The position numbers and the translations under genes are program-made. Below, one piece after another: positions 1-5,229 of a stretch of DNA of 5,756 nt (positions are counted from its first letter, which is position 1; every line of letters starts with the position of its first letter). The notes beneath the pieces were generated by a model. The model was not told the origin of the DNA and searched no databases. It worked only from the letters and a program-made list of their open reading frames with translations. Source of the DNA: an uncultured bacterium (lineage in GTDB: Bacteria > Verrucomicrobiota > Verrucomicrobiia > Opitutales > Intestinicryptomonadaceae); assembly GCA_905214995.1 (NCBI GenBank), contig CAJMOT010000127.1, positions 1 to 5,756 on the forward strand, read 5' to 3'.

Positions 1-161
1 ACTATGGCCTGCGACCCCCCGAGAGACGGGGCGGCGAGCGCTGCTATGCGCGCGCCAGGCACGATTTTCCCGACGCACGCCACCGCCGAATCGCCCGCCG
101 TTTCCGCGGCGGAGAGGGCCGCCGAGAGCCCGAGGCATATCAGACAAAAGAAATTTTTCAT
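1..161 (-). CDS. Secreted protein, N-terminal fragment; probable HlyD-type periplasmic adaptor (partial)
   Basis: Only the first 53 codons are present; the frame stays open to the left edge, so the protein continues outside the window. The start is the ATG at 161-159. The N-terminus (MKNFFCLICLGLSAALSAAE) is a clear Sec signal peptide: one Lys, a hydrophobic core and an Ala-x-Ala type end near residue 19. The mature part continues with a CVGKIVPGARIAAL-AAP segment and then a Gly-rich stretch ending in QAIV. A 'G-x-(I/V)-x-P-G-x-(R/K)-I-x-x-(L/V)-(A/S)-A-P' opening is characteristic of HlyD/membrane-fusion proteins, where it leads into the biotinyl-lipoyl-like domain of ABC or RND exporters; assigning it to that family is inference from a short fragment. 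A purine-rich GGAG lies 14 bases upstream of the ATG, rather far for a ribosome binding site. Other kinds of secreted protein cannot be excluded. Confidence 0.55.
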   Translation of the reverse strand, partial: MKNFFCLICLGLSAALSAAETAGDSAVACVGKIVPGARIAALAAPSLGGSQAI

Positions 162-169
162 AGGCGAAC

Positions 170-197
170 AAATTACTCCGGCAAACGCGCATTACAA
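170..197 (-). promoter_or_regulatory. Candidate sigma70-type promoter for the secreted adaptor-like gene
   Basis: On the minus strand TTGTAA (197-192) is followed after 16 bases by TAATTT (175-170). The start codon begins 8 bases after the -10-like box, so transcription would start almost at the ATG. The match is by eye only; short AT-rich motifs arise by chance. Confidence 0.3.
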
Positions 198-224
198 CAC
201 AAAAAACCCGCGCGCAAAATTTGC

Positions 225-253
225 TTGCCCGCCGCGCCGAAAAGCGGAATAAT
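225..253 (+). promoter_or_regulatory. Candidate sigma70-type promoter for the VOC gene
   Basis: TTGCCC (225-230) and AATAAT (248-253) are separated by 17 bases. The ATG at 263 lies 9 bases after the -10-like box, so the expected transcript start is within a few bases of the start codon. The -35 match is weak (first three bases only). Confidence 0.3.
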
Positions 254-262
254 GCTGGAACT

Positions 263-580
263 ATGAGAAAACTTGCGCATATAGGAATCCCGACGGACAA
301 AAAGCCCGCGAAGGCATCGTATCTTGCCGAAGCAAAGCTCTTCGTCACAGATCCGGCGGACACGAAAAACAACATAGAATTTCTCTATTTTGAGGAGGGC
401 AGTCCGATGCCCGAAATTCTGAAAAAAGCCGCCCACATAGCGTATACGGTGGACGACATCGAGGCGGAGCTCAAAGGCGCCGAAATCCTCATGCCTCCGT
501 TCGAGCCGTTCCCGAACCTGAAAGCCGCGTTCGTAATCGAGGACGGCGGGGTTCCCGTGGAGCTTATGCAGAAATTCTGA
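263..580 (+). CDS. Compact VOC-superfamily (glyoxalase/bleomycin-resistance fold) metalloprotein
   Basis: This is a 105-residue cytosolic protein without signal peptide or membrane segment. It has the paired beta-alpha-beta-beta-beta modules of the vicinal oxygen chelate fold. The first strand carries LAHIGIPT (His6), the strand around residues 37-43 has IEFLYF (Glu39), the second module opens with AAHIAYTVDD (His58) and the last strand is VPVELMQKF (Glu100). His6/Glu39/His58/Glu100 matches the order of metal ligands in glyoxalase I-like enzymes, so divalent-metal binding is likely. Typical single-domain VOC proteins are about 110-140 residues, so this one is short because of a small first module. 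I chose ATG 263 over the in-frame ATG at 221: the protein then begins directly with the first strand, and a GGA lies 4 bases upstream. It is followed by its own terminator, so it appears monocistronic. The substrate is unknown; an epimerase, isomerase or lyase acting on a small oxygenated metabolite is possible. Confidence 0.85.
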   Translation: MRKLAHIGIPTDKKPAKASYLAEAKLFVTDPADTKNNIEFLYFEEGSPMPEILKKAAHIAYTVDDIEAELKGAEILMPPFEPFPNLKAAFVIEDGGVPVELMQKF

Positions 581-618
581 CGCTTCGGAGCCCCCGGGCG
601 TGGGGCGCGCATTTTTGG

Positions 619-647
619 CGGGCGCGGGAATCGCGCCCGTTTTTTTT
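619..647 (+). terminator. Rho-independent terminator of the VOC gene
   Basis: CGGGCGCG (619-626) pairs perfectly with CGCGCCCG (632-639) around a 5-base GGAAT loop and is followed directly by eight T residues (640-647). It lies 38 bases after the VOC stop codon. On the minus strand the hairpin is not followed by a T tract, so it acts in one direction only. Confidence 0.9.
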
Positions 648-663
648 GCCGGTCGGAAATTCC

Positions 664-684
664 GCGCCGCAAGGCGCAAAAAAA
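664..684. other. GNRA-capped hairpin followed by an A tract
   Basis: GCGCC (664-668) and GGCGC (673-677) form a perfect 5-bp stem closed by GCAA, a GNRA tetraloop on the plus strand, and seven A residues follow (678-684). It lies just beyond the VOC terminator. On the minus strand the T tract comes before the hairpin, so it is not a standard terminator for the glycosidase operon. Its function is unknown. Confidence 0.4.
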
Positions 685-725
685 TCGGGAGCGGGCTGAA
701 GGAGTTTGAGCGGCGCCCTACCGCG

Positions 726-741
726 CGCGGAAGTTTCCGCG
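726..741. other. Inverted repeat just downstream of the glycosidase stop
   Basis: CGCGGA (726-731) and TCCGCG (736-741) form a 6-bp stem with a 4-base loop, 14 bases beyond the stop of the glycoside hydrolase gene. There is no T tract after it on the minus strand. It might protect the mRNA 3' end or be part of a Rho-dependent end, but it could also be chance in GC-rich DNA. Confidence 0.3.
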
Positions 742-754
742 GCAGACGCGGAAA

Positions 755-1855
755 TCAGTTTTCGGAAACGCCCATTGTCTTTTTTATGTACTCCGCCTCA
801 GCCGGGTCGTAAGGCGAGCCGTCGGGTTTCAGAACGTCGTGGAACCACCTTCCTTTGGGATAGTCCTTTTCCAGATGCGCCCACGGCCGGTCGGTGTGCG
901 TCCTGCCGTTGACGAGCCCCCAGTTGTACGCGGCGACTCCGCATTCTTTCATAATCCCGAGGCAAGGGTCGAACGCGCTGAAAGGCCTCGCCATGTACTC
1001 GGTGCAGAAAACCGGCCGGTTGAGCTTTTTAAATTTTTCGATGTTTGCGCGCATTGATTTTTCGTCCCCGTAGCAATGGAAGCTTATTATGTCGGACTCC
1101 GAAAGCTGTATGGGGTTCATCGCGCGCCCTACGGCGGATTTGTCGTCCGCGTAGACGCCGGCGGTTATCGGCTGCGAGGGATTCGCCGAGCGCGCCCACT
1201 CAAACGACAACTTCAAGAGCTTTTCGGTTTTCTTAAACATCTCCACATTCCCCCGAAGCGCCCCGCGCTCGTCCACGCTAACCCCTATTTGTCCGGGCTC
1301 GTTGAACACGTCCCAGCCGACGACGCGCGGGTCGTCCCTAAACCTCGAAACCGTGCCGACGACATATTTTTCAAGCTCCGGCCAGCGCGATTCGTCCCCC
1401 AAAATCTCAAACGACGGCGATTTCAGCCAGTTTGAGTTGTGGCGTCCGCTCGGCTCGGGCTGTTTGCCGTATTTTGAATAGGCGTTCCAGCAGCTGTCGA
1501 AAAACACGAACAAAGTTTTTATGCCGCGCGAATCCGCGATTTGCAGGTATTTCTCCACGTTGTCGAAAAACTTTTCCCCCTCGTTGAGCCACACCGCATC
1601 GCTCAAAAACACGCGCATTGTATTAAACCCCAGCTTCTGCGCCATCGCCAGTTCCCTGTCTATCAGGGCGGGATTGAACGTCGCGGAACTCCACATCTCT
1701 ATCTGGTTGGAAGCGTCCGACGGAATGAAGTTGCAGCCCGCCATAAAAGGCTTGCCGGCATACCATGCGTTGGCCTCCTCCTCAGTCCACTTTTCGCGCG
1801 CGAACGCCGAGAGAAAAGCGGACAGAACCGCCAGAAACCCCAAAAATTTGCGCAT
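755..1855 (-). CDS. Secreted GH5-like (clan GH-A) glycoside hydrolase
   Basis: This 366-residue protein is predicted to be exported: MRKFLGFLAVLSAFLSAFAR is a Sec signal peptide with likely cleavage after Ala19. The rest is one TIM-barrel catalytic domain of normal size for clan GH-A. Near the start is a conserved-looking GCNFIPSDASNQIEMW segment (residues 40-55), followed by GFNTMRVFL (76-84) and the FVFFDSCW strand (116-123). Residues 181-187 read WDVFNEP, where Glu186 is the expected acid/base. His260 lies in ISFHCYG, residues 284-290 read CTEYMAR with Glu286 the expected nucleophile, and Trp312 lies in NWGLVNG. Both catalytic carboxylates are therefore present. Relatives are often named cellulase-family glycosylhydrolase or 1,4-beta-xylanase, but the substrate cannot be read from sequence. 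It is the second gene of an operon: its ATG comes 4 bases after the stop of the FAD oxidoreductase gene, so translational coupling is likely. No strong Shine-Dalgarno is visible; GGGAATTGA overlaps the upstream gene's end. Confidence 0.88.
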   Translation of the reverse strand: MRKFLGFLAVLSAFLSAFAREKWTEEEANAWYAGKPFMAGCNFIPSDASNQIEMWSSATFNPALIDRELAMAQKLGFNTMRVFLSDAVWLNEGEKFFDNVEKYLQIADSRGIKTLFVFFDSCWNAYSKYGKQPEPSGRHNSNWLKSPSFEILGDESRWPELEKYVVGTVSRFRDDPRVVGWDVFNEPGQIGVSVDERGALRGNVEMFKKTEKLLKLSFEWARSANPSQPITAGVYADDKSAVGRAMNPIQLSESDIISFHCYGDEKSMRANIEKFKKLNRPVFCTEYMARPFSAFDPCLGIMKECGVAAYNWGLVNGRTHTDRPWAHLEKDYPKGRWFHDVLKPDGSPYDPAEAEYIKKTMGVSEN

Positions 1856-1859
1856 TAGC

Positions 1860-3533
1860 TCAATTCCCGTTCGGAGTCTGGACGGACATGTTCAGAATCT
1901 GCCCGTCCTTTTCGAGAGTCTTGGAGAGCTTGGCGTAATCCACGTCCTGGACGGCGCAGCCATCGTCGATTGCCTGCGCCGCGGCGGTCGCCGCGCTCTG
2001 CCCCAGTATCATGAAGACGGGCTCCATGCGTATCGAGCCGTAAGCTATGTGCGACGCCGAGCACGCCACGGGAACCAGAAGATTGTCCGCCTGCCCCTTT
2101 TTGGGAACTATCGCCCCGTATGAAATCTTGTACGGGGCTTTCAGGCGAACCTGCACGTCGCCCTCGTTCTGGACGTATCCCTCCTTAGTCACATAGCGCG
2201 AAGCGTTGTGCGAGTCGAGCGTGTAGGAGCCCATTCCTACGGGGCGCGGGGTCATGCGGGAATTCTGGCAGTCATGCTGGGTCATGACGTATTCGCCGTT
2301 CAAGCGGCGCCCCTCGCGGATGTACAGGGTGTACGGCCAGTGGCCGGTTGAGGCGAACTCGTCCTTGGACAGGCCGAATTTTGCTATTGCCTTGCGGGTC
2401 TTTTCGGGCACGCGGGGGTCGTTTTGGAGGAAGTACATCAGCCCCTTCTGGTATTTCAGGTGCGCGTCGAATATCTCCTTGCGCCTTTCGTAGGAGGCTT
2501 CGGGCCACTCGTAATTGCCGCCTATGAAGTCCGTGCTGAAAGCGTCTTTGTTGTTTATATCGGTCTTGCCGTTGGGCATTCTCGAAACGGTAAGCGGGAA
2601 AATGTTGGGTTCCGCCTCGAGATAGCGCGCGCAGAGCTCGTAGTCCGCGGGGTCGTAGCCCTCGGGCTTTTCGATTTTCACCATGTTTTCCGGAACGTCG
2701 GTAAGGCACATTCTGAAACAATACGCCTGAATCTTTTTGTCCGCCGCGCCGTCCGGCAGGGGGGATTCGGGGCTTATGAATTTGAGGAGCCCGCTCGACT
2801 TGTCGCCCTTTACCTTATAGGGATCGACCTTGGCGCGGAAGCGGTGGCCGTTGTATTCGTTGGTGGCGCGGAAGCCGTTGTAGTCCTCGCCGAAGCGCGA
2901 ATTGCTCTCGCGGCCTACAAAGTAGTCCGCGCCCGCTGCCGCCATCAGGTCGCCTTCAAAAGTGCAGTCTATGAACATTTTTCCCGGGTATCTGCCGCCG
3001 TCGAGCGTGGAAATGGCGACTATACTGCCGCCAACCTTTTCGACGCCGGCCTCCCTGTCGAGCCGCTCGCCGCGCACGAGCTTTATGTTTTTGTGCTCCT
3101 TAACCCAGTCGTCAAAGACTTTTTCGGCGACTGACGGCTCGAAAATCCACATCACCTTGTGCTCGTCGTCGATAGCCTTAGTTCCCTGGCCCCTTCCGGT
3201 AAAGTTTTCGCGCTTCTGCCACTTCCAGGTCTCGGGCTTCTGGTACTCTCTCCACACCCTGTGGTAAAATTCGCGCGAGAGGCCGCCTATCGTGGCGGTC
3301 TTTCCGGAGTCCGTCATGCCCAATCCGGCGCTCGACATAGCCCCGAGCCTCCCCTCTGGCGCGATGAGGACGACGCTTTTGCCCTCTTTGGCCGCCTGAA
3401 CCGCGGCGGTGACGCCCGCGGATGTTCCTCCGTAAACCACGATGTCGGCGGGCTTCTCCTCAAAGAGCGACGCGCAGCCCCAGAATGCCGCGGACGCGGC
3501 GGCGAGAAATGCGAAAAACGGAATTTTTTTCAT
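1860..3533 (-). CDS. Exported FAD-dependent oxidoreductase, probable lipoprotein (FAD_oxidored type)
   Basis: This is a 557-residue flavoprotein. The N-terminus has two Lys, a hydrophobic stretch and Phe-Trp-Gly-Cys ending at Cys20, a slightly non-canonical lipobox, so it is probably a lipoprotein. An FAD-binding Rossmann motif follows: ADIVVYGGTSAGVTAAV (29-45) with the GG-x-x-x-G form typical of this family, then VVLIAPEGRLGAMSSAGLG (54-72). The middle has FIDCTFEGDLMAAAGADYF (187-205), the usual 'D-x-T-x-x-G-D' element, and IREGRRLNGEY (405-415). The C-terminus returns to the FAD site with NLLVPVACSASHIAYGSIR (484-502) and EPVFMILGQSAATAAAQA (504-521). These are hallmarks of proteins often labelled FAD-dependent oxidoreductase or, probably misleadingly, xanthan lyase, common in carbohydrate loci of Bacteroidota and PVC bacteria. 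No polysaccharide lyase domain is present. The gene leads the operon with the glycoside hydrolase. The electron acceptor and substrate are unknown. The ATG at 3533-3531 is the only start giving a proper signal peptide; no clear Shine-Dalgarno precedes it. Confidence 0.88.
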   Translation of the reverse strand: MKKIPFFAFLAAASAAFWGCASLFEEKPADIVVYGGTSAGVTAAVQAAKEGKSVVLIAPEGRLGAMSSAGLGMTDSGKTATIGGLSREFYHRVWREYQKPETWKWQKRENFTGRGQGTKAIDDEHKVMWIFEPSVAEKVFDDWVKEHKNIKLVRGERLDREAGVEKVGGSIVAISTLDGGRYPGKMFIDCTFEGDLMAAAGADYFVGRESNSRFGEDYNGFRATNEYNGHRFRAKVDPYKVKGDKSSGLLKFISPESPLPDGAADKKIQAYCFRMCLTDVPENMVKIEKPEGYDPADYELCARYLEAEPNIFPLTVSRMPNGKTDINNKDAFSTDFIGGNYEWPEASYERRKEIFDAHLKYQKGLMYFLQNDPRVPEKTRKAIAKFGLSKDEFASTGHWPYTLYIREGRRLNGEYVMTQHDCQNSRMTPRPVGMGSYTLDSHNASRYVTKEGYVQNEGDVQVRLKAPYKISYGAIVPKKGQADNLLVPVACSASHIAYGSIRMEPVFMILGQSAATAAAQAIDDGCAVQDVDYAKLSKTLEKDGQILNMSVQTPNGN

Positions 3534-3556
3534 GAGATTGTCGGCGTTTTGTCGTT

Positions 3557-3578
3557 AAAAAGGCGCGGCGAACGCCGC
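3557..3578 (-). promoter_or_regulatory. Hairpin with short T tract in the leader of the FAD oxidoreductase operon
   Basis: On the minus strand GCGGCGTTCGCCGC (3578-3565) is a perfect inverted repeat giving a 5-bp stem with a 4-base loop. It is followed after GCC by five T residues (3561-3557). It lies 23 bases upstream of the ATG at 3533. It resembles a weak terminator or attenuator, or could stop antisense readthrough. The 3-base spacer before the T tract weakens the case. Confidence 0.35.
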
Positions 3579-3594
3579 ACATGTCTTGCGGGAA

Positions 3595-3622
3595 ATAATG
3601 CGGGCCCGCCCGTTTTCTTCAA
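3595..3622 (-). promoter_or_regulatory. Candidate promoter of the FAD oxidoreductase-glycosidase operon
   Basis: On the minus strand TTGAAG (3622-3617) is followed after 16 bases by CATTAT (3600-3595). A start about 7 bases further would give a leader of roughly 55 bases that contains the hairpin at 3565-3578. The prediction is by eye. Confidence 0.35.
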
Positions 3623-3642
3623 CAATAAAAATCGCGCAGGTC

Positions 3643-3671
3643 TTGAAATCCTCGCAAAAACCGCAAATAAT
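3643..3671 (+). promoter_or_regulatory. Candidate promoter of the SGNH esterase gene
   Basis: TTGAAA (3643-3648) and AATAAT (3666-3671) are separated by exactly 17 bases, a good sigma70-type match. Only 6 bases separate the -10-like box from the ATG at 3678, so the transcript would begin at or next to the start codon. It sits in the same 144-base gap as the divergent promoter of the FAD operon. Confidence 0.4.
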
Positions 3672-3677
3672 GGCGCC

Positions 3678-5216
3678 ATGAAAATTTTGAGAACGGCAAT
3701 CGCGCTCGCCGCGTGCGCGCATCTTTGCGCCACGGCGGAAGTCAAAACCCCCGCCATATTTTCCGACGGAATGATGTTGCAGCAAAACTCCGCCAACATC
3801 TGGGGAACCGCCGAGCCCGGGGCGAAAATCGAAATCGAAATCCTCGGCGAAAAATCTTCCGCGCGCGCCGGGGAAAACGGAGAGTGGAGCGCGCGCGTCA
3901 AAACGCCCGGGGGCTCTCCGGAGCCGCGCGAGGTCAAAATTTACGAAAACGAGAAGCTCGCAAAGACTTTCTCCGACGTAATATTCGGCGACGTGTGGAT
4001 CGCCGGAGGGCAGTCGAACATGGACTTCGGACTGCGCGGAATCGACGGCGCGAAAGCCTATATCGACTCATCCGCGGGCTCCGACGTCAGATACTTTGCG
4101 CAGGGCGCGTCGAGCAGCCGCATGTTCAGCGCGCGGGGAATCGGCAAGGATCCCGAAAGGGAATTTCCCGAAGGGAGCCGCTGGATCTCCCCCAACCCGC
4201 AAAACGCGGGGAACTTGCAGGGCATACCATACATATTCGCGGCGGAGCTCGCGAAGGCGTCCGGCAAGCCCGTCGGCATAGTGTACACCGGAACTCCGGG
4301 CACAAAAATGGCCGCGTGGGTGAGCCGCGAAACCTACGAAAATTCGCCCCTGTTTAAGAGGGAGCGCGAAAACTTCGCCGAGCGTTCGAGGAAATACGAC
4401 TACAAAAAGGAAAAGGCGAAGTTCGACGAGGACGTGCGCACTTACGGCGAGCGCGTAAGGAAGGCGAAAGCCGAGGGCAAAGAACCCCCGCCCGCGTGGA
4501 CTGTTGCGCCGTTTCTCGCGCCGTGGCCGGACTCTCCCGACAAGTGGTCTACGCCGTCGATGCTCTTCAACCTGCGCGTGAACCCGCTGCGCGGATACGC
4601 CGCGCGCGGCATAATCTGGTATCAGGGCGAATCGGATTCGCACGATGGGTTCGCCGATAAATTCGAGGGGCTCATAGGCGAGTGGCGGGAGGTTTTCGGC
4701 TCGCCGGAGATGCCGTTTTTCTTCGTCCAGCTTCCGTCGCACAACGCCTGGAAGTGGGAGCTCACGCGCGCCGAGCAGGAAAAAATCTCGAAAAAGCTAA
4801 AAAATGTCTCGATGGTATGCGCCATAGACACCGGCGAGGAAAACGACGTCCACCCGCGCGACAAGATCGAAATCGGCAAAAGGCTCGCGAAGGCGGCGCT
4901 TGCGGGAAGCGGGAAAATCTTCCCGTCGCTGCGCTCAATAGATTTTAGGGGCGGAGTCGCGACAGTGAGATTCAAATATAGGAAGGGATTGGAATGCCGC
5001 GGCAAATGCAGGGGATTTGAAATGCTGTCCGGCGGCAAATGGTCGGCCGCCGACGCGGAGTTCGACGGCAAGAGGGTCGTATTGAAATCCCCCGACGGCT
5101 CTGAAATAGAGGGAGCAAGATACCTCTGGAAGCCGTGGGCGAAGCCCGACGCCTGCCTGTTCGACGCCGGAGGGAACCCCGTGCCGCCGTTCCAATCCCT
5201 CAAAGGCGAAAAATAG
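3678..5216 (+). CDS. Secreted sialate O-acetylesterase-like SGNH carbohydrate esterase
   Basis: The protein has 512 residues. MKILRTAIALAACAHLCATA is a Sec signal peptide with likely cleavage after Ala20, so it acts in the periplasm or outside the cell. A beta-rich N-terminal part (IFSDGMMLQQN, IWGTAEPGA; 27-49) precedes the catalytic domain, as is usual for sialate O-acetylesterase-family proteins of about 480-650 residues. SGNH blocks are visible: GDVWIAGGQSNM with nucleophile Ser113, GIIWYQGESD (311-320), and NDVHPRDK with Asp390 and His392 completing the triad. A highly charged Lys/Glu/Arg-rich helical insertion spans about residues 224-270. A C-terminal beta domain (about 415-500) resembles the family's tail. 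These enzymes remove O-acetyl groups from sialic acids or from plant or other polysaccharides; no sialidase is nearby, so the target is open. The reading frame is open for 173 codons further upstream, but that stretch lies antisense to the FAD gene and ATG 3678 alone gives a signal peptide. No Shine-Dalgarno is visible. Confidence 0.9.
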   Translation: MKILRTAIALAACAHLCATAEVKTPAIFSDGMMLQQNSANIWGTAEPGAKIEIEILGEKSSARAGENGEWSARVKTPGGSPEPREVKIYENEKLAKTFSDVIFGDVWIAGGQSNMDFGLRGIDGAKAYIDSSAGSDVRYFAQGASSSRMFSARGIGKDPEREFPEGSRWISPNPQNAGNLQGIPYIFAAELAKASGKPVGIVYTGTPGTKMAAWVSRETYENSPLFKRERENFAERSRKYDYKKEKAKFDEDVRTYGERVRKAKAEGKEPPPAWTVAPFLAPWPDSPDKWSTPSMLFNLRVNPLRGYAARGIIWYQGESDSHDGFADKFEGLIGEWREVFGSPEMPFFFVQLPSHNAWKWELTRAEQEKISKKLKNVSMVCAIDTGEENDVHPRDKIEIGKRLAKAALAGSGKIFPSLRSIDFRGGVATVRFKYRKGLECRGKCRGFEMLSGGKWSAADAEFDGKRVVLKSPDGSEIEGARYLWKPWAKPDACLFDAGGNPVPPFQSLKGEK

Positions 5217-5229
5217 CCGTCAGAACGGC
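5207..5229 (-). terminator. Possible intrinsic terminator of the MenA-like gene, overlapping the convergent stops
   Basis: GCCGT (5216-5220) and ACGGC (5225-5229) form a 5-bp stem with a 4-base loop. On the minus strand the hairpin is followed by TATTTTT (5215-5209). The stop codon of the minus gene lies in the stem-loop and that of the esterase gene touches its base. No T tract follows on the plus strand, so it would serve the minus gene only. The short stem makes it a modest candidate. Confidence 0.45.

Noticed and set aside
173..679. 168-codon minus-strand ORF over the VOC gene
   Set aside because: It covers the VOC gene and its terminator on the wrong strand, and the encoded protein has no family features.
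678..715. T tract (minus strand) as a terminator for the glycosidase operon
   Set aside because: The only upstream inverted repeat is a mismatched stem about 10 bases away from the T tract, too weak and too distant for an intrinsic terminator.
1521..2123. 200-codon plus-strand ORF spanning the glycosidase-oxidoreductase junction
   Set aside because: It runs antisense across two real genes with no family features and no credible start context.
2424..3134. 236-codon plus-strand ORF opposite the FAD oxidoreductase
   Set aside because: It mirrors a well-supported gene; its sequence has no recognisable domain and looks like a shadow of GC-rich coding DNA.
3159..3677. Long open extension of the esterase frame upstream of ATG 3678
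   Set aside because: It is antisense to the FAD oxidoreductase gene and its leader, has no recognisable domain, and would bury the signal peptide inside the protein.
3825..3842. AAAATC/GAAATC hexamer repeat
   Set aside because: It encodes an alternating Lys/Glu-Ile beta strand in the esterase (KIEIEI) and needs no further explanation.
4068..4742. 224-codon minus-strand ORF opposite the esterase
   Set aside because: It is very Arg-rich, has no domain and is antisense to a gene with intact catalytic motifs.
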